Assembly (NCBI RefSeq): GCF_964355755.1
Contig: NC_092674.1
Coordinates: 25,658,001 to 25,718,000, forward strand
Length of the DNA: 60,000 nt
Direction: 5' to 3'
DNA from: Antedon mediterranea
Lineage: Eukaryota > Echinodermata > Crinoidea > Comatulida > Antedonidae
Shown: piece by piece, positions 48,540 to 60,000 of the stretch
Layout: every line of letters starts with the position of its first letter
Numbering within the stretch: the stretch's first letter is position 1
The notes under the pieces: model-generated
Told to the model about the DNA's origin: nothing
Databases searched by the model: none
The model's input: the letters and a program-made list of their open reading frames with translations, nothing else
Position numbers and translations under genes: made by a program

Positions 48540-48692
48540 ACCAAAAGATGGAGGAAAAGAATCTAACCCAGAATAAGATGGAGAGATGACCTGAGGGAAT
48601 ATAAAAACAACTGGTTGTTTTACAATTAGCAAAAAAGAGAAGTAAATGGAGAGCTTTGCAGGAGGGATGTGTCCTACAGTGGACTGACAAAT
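48540..48692 (+). pseudogene. decayed LINE ORF2 C-terminal fragment
   Basis: One plus-strand frame reads RIRWRDDLREYKNNW. After a frameshift a second reads LAKKRSKWRALQEGCVLQWT followed by a stop. This resembles the RWRDDL...W..L...W tail common to LINE endonuclease/reverse-transcriptase proteins. Frameshifts and the missing upstream domains show it is dead. Clade not determined. Confidence 0.6.
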
Positions 48693-49199
48693 CCTGAAGA
48701 AGAAACATTATACATTTTTAACCCGGAGCTACCATTTAAGTGAGAGGTTTCAACTATGTATCATCCATTCCCAGTATGGTAACATGGGCTTCAGTTCAAT
48801 TCAATGTAATAAAAACTTCAACAAGGGTAAATCCAGCAGGTGAAATTTACATCTTTTATAATGATGATGTCCATCTATCTCGAAATCCTGGATTCTTCAC
48901 CGACAATTACATTAATAATTATCATTCTCAAGATTCAATGTAATATGACACTTTGTTGAAAGAATAAATGAACAAATTTAGTTTTAATTTGATATGTTTA
49001 TGGCTGATTTAGTGAAAATCAATAATAATTAATTTTAATTTTAAACCATTACTCATAGAGAAATTCAATCGTCATAATTCCTGTCTGCTTTTATATTGAT
49101 CCTTATAGTAGCTTGCAAGAATATGTCTAATTCACACACACACAAAAAAAATGTATGAAAAATGTATGTAACGTATGACGTTTTATCAGATGATTATTA

Positions 49200-49548
49200 T
49201 TAAAGATGATTTTCCCTGGTAAAAAATTGTTTAAACACTTTAATAACATAATAGTTATTCACTTTGACCAAAATTGGATTAAAAAAAATATATGAAAAAA
49301 ATCTGTAAATTAAAGAAAGAATAGTAAAATTGTCTGTCAAACCAAAGAAGACTAAAATTCTCTGGACATACTGTACAGTGAGTGTTTGTTTAAATTTAAC
49401 TGTTTCTTTTCTCATTTTATAAGTGAAATCGTTATTTTTGGATTTTTTTTTCAATGGAGGTAAACAATTTAATACTAAAACTACAAAGTGGCCTATTTAG
49501 ACTCCGATTTTTATTAATTAATTTTTTATGTTTTTGGGGGATCTTTAA
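49200..49548. mobile_element. TIR element, family 2 (diverged)
   Basis: Left end TTAAAGATGATTTTCCC, right end GGGGGATCTTTAA, in the inverted internal orientation compared with 32563-32908. Confidence 0.78.
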
Positions 49549-50470
49549 TTTGAGGAGAGGGATAATGTAAATAATAGTCTATATTGCCGTTTCTTCAAAG
49601 TTATTCACATAAAGTTATTTTAAAGGTCTTTTACTCAGCCTAAACTTTAAAATCTATTCAGGGGACATCCCTATTATGGGGACACTTTGTTGGGTCCTAA
49701 AGATATCCAATATGAGGATTCCTACTGTATTATTAATCCTTATATAATGGATTACTACTTTTATGGATGTTTGGATGTATCATGAGCTATTTTTAATAAG
49801 ATTTGCCTGATAGCGGTTTATCATTAATAGAGAAATAACTGCGTGTAAATTGCACTTCCATGGCAACACACCGTTTAACGTCCCTTCTTACTATCATTCC
49901 TAAGTATGATGAACAAGGGTAAATTACTTACATCTAATCAATATGAAATATTCAGTTATTATTAATATCAAATTATGTAAGAATGGAAGGGAATTTCATT
50001 GCTGTAGGTTTTTAATACGCACACTGTAAATACAATGCTGTTTAACATAGGCGGCAAAATAACTCCAATATCAGATGCAAGATTTTTAATAGGGAAGGGG
50101 GAGGATGGGCTCTCCTAGATCTGCCTGCTTTTCTTATTAAAAAATTATGCACTGTGCAGACAAGCCTATTACGTGGCCATTACTTCTTTTTCCCGTGCTT
50201 TATCTTCCTAGGAAAACAACATTTTGTTAATTGCACTTACATTACTATATTTATTGGTAGCGCTTTGAAGTAATTCACATGAATGAGAGCTATGCAAACA
50301 AAAAACCATTAATGTAATTCAATTTATTGTTAATTATATTTGTTCAAGTTTGTTTTCTTAAATTCTTGCACTATACAAATTGCAAATTATCAATGTAATT
50401 GCACTGATTTTGCAGGATTATTATTCATAATAATTCAAAGGCTTCAAGTCAGTAAATTACATTATTAATA

Positions 50471-50745
50471 ATAATATCCTGGATTTATATAGCGTGGAAC
50501 ATTATTACCCCAGTCATTTTTTTCCTGATCAAACACGTATGGAAACATACTCTCATAATGCAGCTAGTAATCAGCGCAAAGCTGTGTCTTGATCTAACCG
50601 GGTTCCCATTTATACACCTGGGTGGAGAGAGGCAAACGTAAGTAAAGTGTCTTGCCTATAAGGATACAAGCAATGTGGCAAGAGTTAGATTGGAAACTCT
50701 ATTTCACGATCAGTAGTTGAACATCCAACACACGTCTGCGCCAAA
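50471..50745 (-). mobile_element. tRNA-derived SINE, second copy of the 33992 family
   Basis: Shares AAACACGTATGGAAACATACT, AATGCAGCTAGTAATCAGCG and CACCTGGGTGGAGAGAGGCA with 33992-34285. The tRNA head is more diverged (B-box mutated). Confidence 0.88.
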
Positions 50746-51164
50746 TGCCCAAATTCACATTTGATATTTATAATCCTATTATTACTACTATCAGTATGAC
50801 GTACAAAAAATATACTATAGATGCATGGAGTTCGTGGTTAAGCAGCGCAGAAACTGATTCCTTGGTTCAAATCATATATTAGTCCACTCGCAATCGCAAC
50901 AGAATTCACAACATGCACATGCTTGAAGTATTGAATCTTTTTTTGCTATGTTGAAAAAAGTGGCGTGTTATTGAAGAGGGGTGGAGGTTGGCGAGTATAG
51001 GTATACAGTTATGTACTGAGAAGGCTTTAAACTAATGTTGAAACCCGCCCTGGCTAGTTCTTTATATATAAACACCAGGTCTAGTCCTCACTTTCTAATT
51101 GCATGCACAATTTGTGCAATTCACATTTCTTTTTAAAGTTTAAACATAATTCTATTACATCCCT

Positions 51165-51523
51165 CAAATCTAAGCTGTAAAAAGAGAATGAATTTAAAAA
51201 CAAAAAATCATTAATTTTTTTTCCATTAACACATAGTATTATTTCAATATGTTTCTGTATTTTAGGCTTTGTATAACATTTTAACAAATCTAAGCTGTAA
51301 AAAGAGAATCAATTTAAAAACAAAATATCTTTAATTTTTTTTCCATTAACACATAGTATTATTTCAATATGTTTCTGTATGTTAGGCTTTGTATAATTTT
51401 AACAAATCAAAGCTGTAAAAAGAGAATGAATTTAAAAACAAAATATCATTAATTTTTTTTTCCATTAACGCATAGTATTATTTCAATATGTTTCTGTATG
51501 TTAGGCTTTGGATAACATTTTAC
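51165..51523. repeat. about 120-bp tandem repeat, three copies
   Basis: Each copy contains AAGCTGTAAAAAGAGAAT, CATTAACACATAGTATTAT and TTTCAATATGTTTCTGTAT. The copies are nearly identical. Confidence 0.9.
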
Positions 51524-52785
51524 GTAATGATCATATCGTACGACTTTTCCGTGATCATATATTTCACCGTAAAATAAAATCCTTCTAAATTATAATTTTT
51601 TTATGACCATATTATATTTTCCATTTTATGTAAGGGTTTGTTGATATATTAATTGCTTTAAATAAATAATATATTCGAAATTGCATGGGATTATTGAACA
51701 CTTTTGTAGAGTATGCCATAAACCATCAGAAAAATATAATCGTTAAATATATTCGTTCAATATTTTTCTTAATAACACTGTAACATGCCTTATAAAATGT
51801 TGCCAACTGGCAAACACAGCGCCAAAATGTTTTATTCTATGATGGTTTGTAGATCTACTGCAATAGTATAACTGTACATTGTTTCTACTGTACACTCAGT
51901 AAAATAGACAGTTAGAAATCCTCCTTTGAGATACTCCTATTCAGGGGATAAACTTACAATACATGTTTCAATGCAACAAACAAGACTAGAGGAAACATAG
52001 GAATAAGCTATCTTTAACCCCTATGTAGGAAATCATTGGTCCACAACTCTATTCATGTTTCCAACTCAACATTTCAAAGATAGTTTGCTTACTTGTTTAC
52101 TACTATATATAGTTTTAATGCAATGTATTGATATTTTTAATGTTTTATATATTGTATGTGTTTTTAAGCATTTAAGGAAAACCAATTTCATGTTCGCCTG
52201 GTTGTGTTCATGACAATAACGATTTATCGTATCTTATCTTATCTTATTCAGGGAAAAACCCTACAATAAAAAATACACGTTCCAGTGAAACGAGAACAAG
52301 AAGAAACATATTGAATAAATGAATAAAATATCAGGGGACCTTAAAAAGAGGACACTTTATTGCGTCCCTAAGTTTTCCATTTAATAGGGTTCTGCAGTAT
52401 AACTATAAGTATGTTTTTTTAAATCAATTTGAACATGCTCACTGTTTAATACATTAGCCCCATCGTATGAAAAATTAAACAAGCCTTTTTGTGATAAAGC
52501 TGTTACAAAATTGATTCTTCGGATTATTTTGCAGATCAAATTTGTTCCTATTTTATATTATAATTTATATACACTTTTCAGAGCATGTTGCTGTACTATA
52601 TAACTTAACCCATGAACAGCTTAATTTGACAAAACGTTAGCTCTTAAAAATTGTCAAGCAGATTTGTTTATTAAAGTGCTCACATACAAAATTGAAGTAT
52701 ATCTTTAAGGAGATTAAAATGTTGAAATGTCCCCTTTTACCAGCTTATCCTGTCTTTTCACATTAATATATTATGTTTTTAAAAC

Positions 52786-53150
52786 CTTTATTCACAAAGT
52801 TCAAAGCATCTTTCTTGTTTGAGCCCATAAACGTAACACATTTGCATATACAGTACTGCATTACTTTTATACCTTAAGGGTGTCTGCTGTACTGGCAGTG
52901 TTATGATAGCTTCTGTAACTACCCCAATTTCTGAAATTAGCTATAACTGCGCAATTAGGAATATTTGCATGCATACTGTACAAGTTGTTAAATCTATATT
53001 CACAAAGTTCAAAGCATCTTTCATGTTTGAGCCGATAAATGTGCTACAGTACCACTGTTGTGATAGCTTCTTTTACTACCCCAATTTCTAAAATTAGCGA
53101 TAACTGTGAAAGTAGGATGTTTGCATGCATACTGAGTTTTTACAATCCAT
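52786..53150. repeat. direct duplication, about 190 bp
   Basis: ATTCACAAAGTTCAAAGCATC through TTTGCATGCATACTG occurs at 52786-52980 and again at 52990-53150. The word CAAAAACCTTCTATCTAC, from a neighbouring repeat, recurs at about 53320, 53467 and (diverged) 55070. Confidence 0.8.
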
Positions 53151-53520
53151 GCTTAATAATATTAGTCTATAGTGCTGCGAAATCATAATATAAAAAAACT
53201 GTCTCTCTACTCCTGCGATAAGGACTAAATATGTACAAATGCACCTGTTATACTTTCATTGCTCTTACCATCAATTGTTAATTCAAAAGAAAGATTGAGT
53301 AGTCTAGAGCTCAGATCAAAAACCTTCTATCTACGCCTGTGATAAGGACTAAAATATTGCACTAATGCACCCGTATTTTCATTTATCATGTTTCAATCAA
53401 CATTTTTATTGTTAAAAAAATGTTATTGCTAAAGTAGGATTGAGTAGGTAGTCTAGTGCTCAGATCAAAAACCTTCTATCTACACCTATGATAAAGAATA
53501 CATTAATGTACCCATATTTA

Positions 53521-54954
53521 GGTTATATGCATGATATGCATATAACCTCTTGATTCTGTCAAAATCTTTATTTATTTATTTATTCTTTCCTTAGCACTAT
53601 TTTGTCCGTGCATTATCTTGGCATCAGTTTAATCTAGCTAAGTCAAGTTTTCAGAGTATATTCCTCATGGCCAGGAATCGATGTGGTTATATTTTCACAA
53701 TGCGTAATCAAAAATTACGCGGTCTACACGCGATTTTACGAAATCACGTTTGCAATCATATCTTCACAAGCATGAATCACAATTAAACAAAATTTGGTAC
53801 TCATAAATTTCAGGTCATATTTCATCATATGGCAATAAAATTACGTGCGTAGCGCATATAACGCTTGCGTACGCGCGCTTAAAATGTTCAAAATTGTCAA
53901 AATTTATTTTCGATGAAATTAGAGTACGTTTCAGGCAATTTTAAGCGTTTAAAAAATTGCCATGAGTGCGCCGATTTTTGCACGCGCACTGCGCGTTAAA
54001 CGTTAATGCGCACTCTTTTTGCCCGATTTCTGTTTTACAATCTTTCTTTAATAATATCATCATATTTGATTCACGTTTCAACTCGAAATTGCGTTATACG
54101 AGCACGTCAAAAGTGACTGGCTACGCACGTATAAGTTAACAAAATGGTGAAAATATGCTAAATTTTAAAATTAATATATATCGTCAGAATGCAGGGGAAC
54201 ACCTATTTTTTATTTCATTTTCTTGAAGTGTATGTATCATATGTATGATTTATTATCAAATAAAGAGAACAAAAGTTGATTAAGTCATCATTAATTGCAT
54301 ATTAAATTTAAAAAAAATAATTTCGACAATCAAACAAATTATGACATTTTCTTAGGCCAAAATAACAAACTTAACATTAACTTTCTTCCTTCAAAAATTC
54401 ATATATTAAAGTTAAAAGTATGTAGTTTGACAGTGCATCATTTGTATACATTTTAAAGATGTCATCATAGTAAAAAATTATAATTCATTTCGGTATGTAA
54501 TAATCTATTTGCATCAAAGTGGTTACTGCATAGTAAATACACGGAGGAATGTTTCTACAACTTTTAGTCAGTTGTGTACGGCTCTGTGGTCTGTGCTCGT
54601 GTCTATGGCATTCAAGGTACCGAGATTGAGTCTCACCTTGGGAAACGAAATAAGATTTTTTTTTTATTATCCGTATTGTGTGTTCAAATTTATCTCTTAG
54701 TGTATAGATTATACACATGATTTATAATGAAATCTAGATAAAAATTAACTTATGTCTTTATTATTATGTAACAACAAATGTGGTTTATGACATTATACGC
54801 ATATGGATCTTTGATCGGATTGTGATACCGGCTATGGTGTTCGCGTTAGCAAGGTCCTATCATATATTATAAATAATTAAAGATTCTGAGAAAATCAATC
54901 AATCAATATATCTTTTAAAAATCAATTATCTTTATTTAAATCAATGCATATAAC
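53521..54954. mobile_element. possible 1.4-kb element bounded by GGTTATATGCAT
   Basis: GGTTATATGCAT at 53521 and ATGCATATAACC at 54943-54954 are exact inverted ends. The interior (about 53690-54140) is unusually rich in CG and GCGC (for example GCGTACGCGCGC). There is a small internal palindrome at 53521-53547. No intact gene. Confidence 0.4.
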
Positions 54955-55112
54955 CTATAATTCGTCATAGTGACGAATTAAATCTAGTTTCATTTAGCAT
55001 TTTCCATTCAAAAGTTTGTTGCTACAAATAGGTTAATGCAAAGTAAGTCTAGTGCTGTATATTCATATCAAAAATTGTATATCTACCCCTGCGATAAGAA
55101 CTAAAAAATACA

Positions 55113-55450
55113 CTTAAAGATTGTTCCCCTAACAAAATTTTTTTTTTTTAATATGCCATTTTAATGTCACATAATGGTTATCCACTTTGACCAAAAATTG
55201 GATCAAAACAAATTAGTTACCTGAAAAAACTGTAATTTAAAGCAAAAAATCGTCAAAATGGCTGCCAGCCAATGGATTTTTGGTTGAATTTTGAATAGGT
55301 TATTTTGTTGTTTTAAGTGAAAACATTATGGCTTTCATTTTTTTTTTCTACAGAAGTGATTAACTTTATTAAAACTACAAAATAACCTATTCAAATTTTG
55401 ATTTAATTAATCTTCAATTTTCATGTTTTTGGGGGACAATACATCTTTAA
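55113..55450. mobile_element. TIR element, family 2
   Basis: Full copy with CTTAAAGATTGTTCCCC and GGGGGACAATACATCTTTAA ends and GGCTGCCAGCCAATGG inside. Confidence 0.88.
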
Positions 55451-55689
55451 TGTACCCATACTTTCATTAGCATTTCCATTCATCCTTTTATTGCCACAGT
55501 TGTGCAATGCCCAGGTATGCATTAAGATTGAGTAGAGTTACTTAAGTCTCAGTATGTAAGATTATTATCAGATATTAAAGGGCATGTCCTTTTATGGTTT
55601 CTATAGTAATCACAACATAAACAGCTTAAAATCTTTAAATCGAACCACTACATAAACAGCTCTGACTTTGAAGTAAATTACAAGTGAGA

Positions 55690-55930
55690 TAGTATAGTGC
55701 AAGTACCGAAACCAAAGCTTGTAGGTAGGTTCGGTTACAATTAATGACGGGTTGAAAGTAGTGACTAGAACACCGGGGTTAAACAAACCTCCTATTTTTC
55801 CAAAAAGATGCACTGGGTTCTTTAATGCACTCAATCCAGAAATGTACACTGAAGTACTTTGAACCTTTGCAGATATATATGGCTGTAGTTTGCCTTGCTC
55901 CTGTATTAACCGCTCCTCCACCCAACTTAA
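55690..55930 (-). other. unassigned exon-like open frame
   Basis: After an acceptor (TATTTTTAG, 55933-55931) a minus-strand frame reads LSWVEERLIQEQGKLQPYIS and continues through GKIGGLFNPGVLVTTFNP. It is more GC-rich than its surroundings, with a GTAATT donor about 240 bp on. I do not recognise it and it does not match PDE2A. A frame of this length can occur by chance. Confidence 0.2.
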
Positions 55931-56957
55931 CTAAAAATATTAATTTATGCAATTCTGGCGGAAGAAAAAAAGGTAATGTTTTTGTTCTGTAACAATAAAG
56001 TATTATGTTGTATCATTCAATTCGCCAAACCAGACTTGAAAACCAAATTTGAATGGTTATTTATTGAAACTGAATAACCTATTCGATCAAAGACTGGTAT
56101 CTCAGAGGGTACAGATTAGTGGCTGTGTGTGTACTAGGTCCCTCAACTTGTCTTGAAAGATACTAGGTAAGTCTAGGTTTTTAAAGTGCACATGAGCTAG
56201 ATAGACCTACAGTTTATAGTCCTTATCCGAGAAGACTTGTTCTACCACAAGAACCATGGGGCGAGTGAACCCTTGCCACTGTTATGGCCACGTAATTATG
56301 ATTCCACTGTCTTAACCGACCAGCCATTCGCTTGCTCGAAACAATATGGAAGATTGCTGTTTTTTATTTTTCTATTCCTCCTTTTAAAATGTACTGTGAA
56401 TGAAAACATAGGAGAAAAACGTGAAGAGACAGCAAAGGATGTCCAGTAGGTGATAGTTGACTGTAGGAATACACAGCAAACAAGCAAGTGTAAAGAAATA
56501 AAAAAGTAATGTGTTATAGATGCATCTGTAATATAAAATTAGACTAGACAAACACGTGTTTATAGATACATAACATTCACGTTTTACATCCATTTTGTAA
56601 TACCATGGCACAGAAAGTTAACCTTACTCAGAAAACAAAACCTTATAAGATTAAATTTAGCTAATAAATGCAGACACCGTTTTACCACTGAGCTTATATA
56701 CAACCACATTTTATTTATGTGAGGTATTTTAATAAAGTATTAAGTTTATCACATTTTTTTTTAAAGTCTTATCTTACAGACTCCAGACAAGAAACCAAGA
56801 AGACAGAAATAACATATTTTATTAGAAAAACACAGTTAGTTACAGAGAAATGTTAATTTAAAATGTGTACCGTAGATAAAAATACACAGCTTCCATGGAT
56901 GTGCCAATGGGTCCAACTCAATTAAACTAAAATCTATATTGTATAAAGAAATATCAT

Positions 56958-57269
56958 ATTTAAAAATGTATTGTCCGCCTGAAAAAAATTTGTTTTTACA
57001 TTTTTTTGCTGAATACAGTCTGCCATTTTAATGTCACATAATAGTTATTCACTTTGAAAATTGGATCGGGGAAAAAAATTATTTACCTGATAAAACTGTA
57101 ATTTAAAGCAAAAAATAGACAAATTGCCTACCAGCATATGGGTTTTTGGTTGAATTTAACCGTTTATTTTGTCATTTTATAAGTGAAAAAAAACTACAAA
57201 ATAACCTATTCAAAGTTTGATTTTAATGATCTTAATTTGTCATGTTTTTGGGGGACAATACATCTTTAA
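56958..57269. mobile_element. TIR element, family 2
   Basis: Full copy from TTTAAAAATGTATTGTCC to GGGGGACAATACATCTTTAA. Confidence 0.88.
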
Positions 57270-58416
57270 TGTTAAGAAGGTTTCTAAAACAAAGAATGGG
57301 GTTATGGATTTGTAAATTTGTTGTGAGAACATTATGACTTGTGTGTGTGGGAAGCTTCGATGACCTACACCTAGATCGAAAAAAAAAGAAAAATTAGTAG
57401 TCCTGTATGACTTATAAGTTCAAATATCATTAATCACACATAATGGGCAAATAATCTAAAACCAACACCGCGACTACACCGAGACATCAATGATCAATAT
57501 AATCAAAATTAAGCAAACTATGAAAGCCGCTTGAATCGTGACATGCTAAATGTCAGAGAAACCCTAGGGTGGTTGTGTCGGAAGAGAGTAGCAAACCTCC
57601 GTGTTGACAAAGGCTTACAATTGCTTAGGCTTGGGGCTGACAAACAGAATAAAATCTCGCTTTGAAAATCTATCGAAACATTAACCTTAATTGGGCAATA
57701 TTCATTTTGAATGAATAGTAAGGAAGTTGTGAGGTCATTAATATTGCCGCCGACATCTGAAAATATGACAACACTTGAACAGTGTTGTTCACTTGCTTAT
57801 AAAGGGTCAATGTGCTTCTTTAGCAAAATACTCTCATATCTTATAGTAGAACAACAGTCACCCTCCTTTGGTTTGGACATCCCCCTTCACCACACAAACT
57901 ATTCAAGAGGAAAGGGAGGGGGAAGGTTGCACCACTATAAGTAGACCCCGCTATAGTGGATACACACACAATAAATGTAATTAAAACACTCAATTCCGGC
58001 CAAACTCCAAGGGAATACTTACTTTATTGTCCCAACGTGTCGGTCTACTATGATTTGAAAACTTGACAACTTTAATTAAACAAAACTTTAAGTGAACTTA
58101 ATATTTCATGTTGTTCATTTTGCCAAGTCAGCAGGAGCATTAACATATTACCAGCCTCCCCATCCATTGGCTAATAACTCATGTTGTTAAAAACAACAAG
58201 ATTTGGAATTATTAGCAAATTGCATGTTCATTATGGCAAGGTCACAGAGGTCAGTGAGTACATCTCCCTCTCTCTCTCCATTGCATCATTTGAATATGTT
58301 TGACAAATGAATGAGTAATTCAGTAATACTGATTTGAATAAAAGTCATGTAAATCATGGTCATTAATTCCGAATGAATTCAGTATTATATCTCAGCACAA
58401 TACTACCACATACTCC

Positions 58417-58560
58417 CTAAAGCACTGTCTACACTATCAAACTAGTTTGATCAAAAAAAATGTGATTTGCCCAAATATGGTAGTGATATGATATCATCAT
58501 GTCCATATATGGGCACATCACATTGTCACATACAGTTTGATAGTGTAGACAGAGCTTTAG
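58417..58560. mobile_element. foldback MITE, family 1
   Basis: Full copy with CTAAAGCACTGTCTACACTA and TAGTGTAGACAGAGCTTTAG ends, upstream of the identified PDE2A exons. Confidence 0.92.
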
Positions 58561-58875
58561 CTAGAATTGAAAATTATAGTACAAATTTTGCAGATTTAAC
58601 ATAGCATTAATGTATAAGGAACTTTGCACGTTATTAGGTGCTTTGCAATAGATACTGCACTTGCAATTAAAAGCAAATTAAACCAAAGGAAAGATTTCAC
58701 CCTGAATTATTAAGACTTGATATATGAGCTATTAACTAATTAGTAAGTAATAAGATTAACTGAATAAGAAATATAGCAATGGAGTTAATTGCCTTCACAA
58801 AGCAGATTAAATGTTACAATTACCATTTACTATAATCTATCTCTTTTCCTCTGAACATAAAATTATAAATTGAGT

Positions 58876-59080
58876 ACAGTATAACCTCTGTTAAGGAGAC
58901 ACTTTCGAGACCAAACAGTTTTTAATTTAGGGTGTCCACTGAATAGAGCCATGTTAAAATATAACATTACCCTTTTTTTAGTTTCACATGAATACTGTAC
59001 AGTATGTCCTTTGTTCATTTTATAAGGAAAAGGTCCCACAATAGAGGTTTCCTCTAAATAGGGGTGTCGCAAAGAAGAAG
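58876..59080. repeat. GTGTCC/GGACAC-rich element
   Basis: Begins ACAGTATAACCTCTGTTAAGG and contains AGGGTGTCCACTGAATAGAG and CTAAATAGGGGTGTCGC. It belongs with the 21.3-kb minisatellite and the 51.9-52.4 kb and 49.66-49.74 kb blocks, where the same words flank ordinary sequence. Confidence 0.65.
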
Positions 59081-59118
59081 ATCTAGTGCATCCAAATACA
59101 GTATAAATTTACAGTACG

Positions 59119-59384
59119 TAAAGCCTGGTTTCCATAAAATCGCTACACAACATAGTGTAGCGATTGTATGGAAACGCTAGAATTTATCGGGGATCTAGTA
59201 CGCGAGCGCTAAATATTCTTTGGTACGCGTATACGATTCATCGCCGACACAATCGGCAAACTTGAACATGGTTGAACTTTGCCGATTTGACTCCGATGAA
59301 TCAAATCGATTGCATCGGCGACATCTGCGCGTGTAGCGATTTTAATGGAAACGATGTAGCGATTTTAATGAAAACCAGGCTTTA
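59119..59384. mobile_element. TIR element, family 4
   Basis: Ends TAAAGCCTGGTTTCCATAAA and ATGAAAACCAGGCTTTA are inverted. A nested repeat of TGTAGCGATTTTAATGGAAA lies at the right end. No coding capacity. Confidence 0.8.
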
Positions 59385-60000
59385 GGGCAAAATTCTGTAA
59401 ATCGAGCGTTACTTCTAGAATTTTCACTCGATGGTACAGTATATAAAGTTGAGTTCATACTTTCTGTACTTATTTTAACCCCCTATACTAAGTTGAGTTA
59501 GATAATTAGTTATTGACGATTAAAACAAATTTAGGTTAAAAATGGTTCCTCTTTGCACCCACCCTCTTCCATCCCTCAACCCTAATGTTACAATACAAAA
59601 CAAAAATTGGGTTTGTTTAAATTTGACTCAAGTAATTCCCAGGGTGCTAATTTTTTAGTAAATCCCATTTATTATGTACATTTGAAATCGGCAGTTTTTT
59701 TACGCTAAATTACTGTGTATTCGAGAACCATCTGTGGGCAAGACCTAGACGGGCGAAGTGAGCGTACCATCTAGTATTTTTAATTATCAATCATGATCAC
59801 ACTATTTTACATCCTGTAATTTGAATCCTGACACATTTAAAGCATCTTCTACTGAAGAATGAAGTAATTGCTGCACATTTTGTTGAACCATGTATAGTAT
59901 TTTAAGTTTATCAAACTATAGATTGAAAAAAAAAAGTGTGAAGCTGTGTCAAAATATGCATGGCAGTAATAATTAACACTTTCACCGCCAGGCATTCAAT

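Larger units (their letters stand above)
46633..60000. other. region upstream of the identified PDE2A exons
   Basis: The first PDE2A exon seen starts at an acceptor, so upstream exons (about 200 N-terminal residues in vertebrates) must lie here or beyond 60000. I found none with recognisable PDE2A sequence. The region holds repeats (listed separately), a LINE remnant, AT-rich DNA, and a single unassigned exon-like frame at 55690-55930. Confidence 0.6.

Noticed and set aside
48740-48943. Plus-strand 67-codon open frame
   Set aside because: No recognisable protein, poor codon composition and no splice context. Length is expected by chance.
54485-54718. Overlapping open frames on both strands near 54.5-54.7 kb
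   Set aside because: Neither shows a known domain or splice signals consistent with the neighbours.
57711-57944. Plus-strand 77-codon open frame
   Set aside because: No family resemblance, no neighbouring exons, not significant in length.
58863-59072. Minus-strand 69-codon open frame
   Set aside because: It reads through the GTGTCC-rich dispersed repeat and shares its peptide words with the 21.3-kb satellite.

Overview
This is AT-rich (roughly two-thirds A+T) animal nuclear DNA. Three multi-exon genes can be assembled, all on the minus strand and all with GT-AG introns: an RBM26/RBM27-type RNA-binding protein (3' end beyond the left edge), a complete cyclin A, and a cGMP-stimulated phosphodiesterase PDE2A that lacks only its N-terminal exons. 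The protein sequences, the abundant tRNA-derived SINEs and foldback MITEs, and frequent TAGGCCTA-like words suggest an invertebrate deuterostome, perhaps an echinoderm. The phylum is a guess; the gene identities are not. I compared the proteins with vertebrate family members from memory, so no alignment scores are given.

Layout. 143-9016: thirteen coding exons of RBM26/27 (795 codons), covering the N-terminal PWI-like region, an Arg/Ser-rich part, a CCCH zinc finger, a proline-rich exon, RRM1 and the start of the coiled coil. 9057-11500: intergenic, with a cluster of GGGCCCGATCGTC words just upstream of RBM26/27. 11500-17050: cyclin A, eight coding exons (438 aa), with a 3' UTR and a probable noncoding 5' exon. 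17050-23000: intergenic repeats, including a 33-bp minisatellite at 21.3-22.1 kb and a near-perfect 55-bp hairpin at 22.96-23.02 kb. 23732-46632: 22 coding exons of PDE2A (736 aa), running GAF-A, linker helix, GAF-B and catalytic domain. 46633-60000: no exon I can identify; repeats, a dead LINE tail, and presumably the long 5' introns or upstream region of PDE2A.

The three genes are not functionally linked as an operon would be. They are housekeeping or signalling genes (mRNA 3' processing/export, cell-cycle kinase activation, cAMP/cGMP hydrolysis). Nearly all intronic and intergenic structure is repeats: about 25 copies of one foldback MITE family, about ten copies of a second TIR element, several tRNA-SINEs and many minisatellites.

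The most interesting observation is in PDE2A. The 40-bp exon encoding the linker helix before GAF-B has a consensus donor, but the reading frame runs on without a stop for 286 more codons to a second donor that leaves exactly the same splice phase. Alternative 5' splice-site choice could therefore insert a 286-residue acidic/Ser-rich segment in frame between GAF-A and GAF-B. Other points of note are a MITE carrying a captured coding-like fragment, tandem repeats that have copied splice junctions of PDE2A and cyclin A, and a SINE nested in a MITE with a clear target-site duplication.
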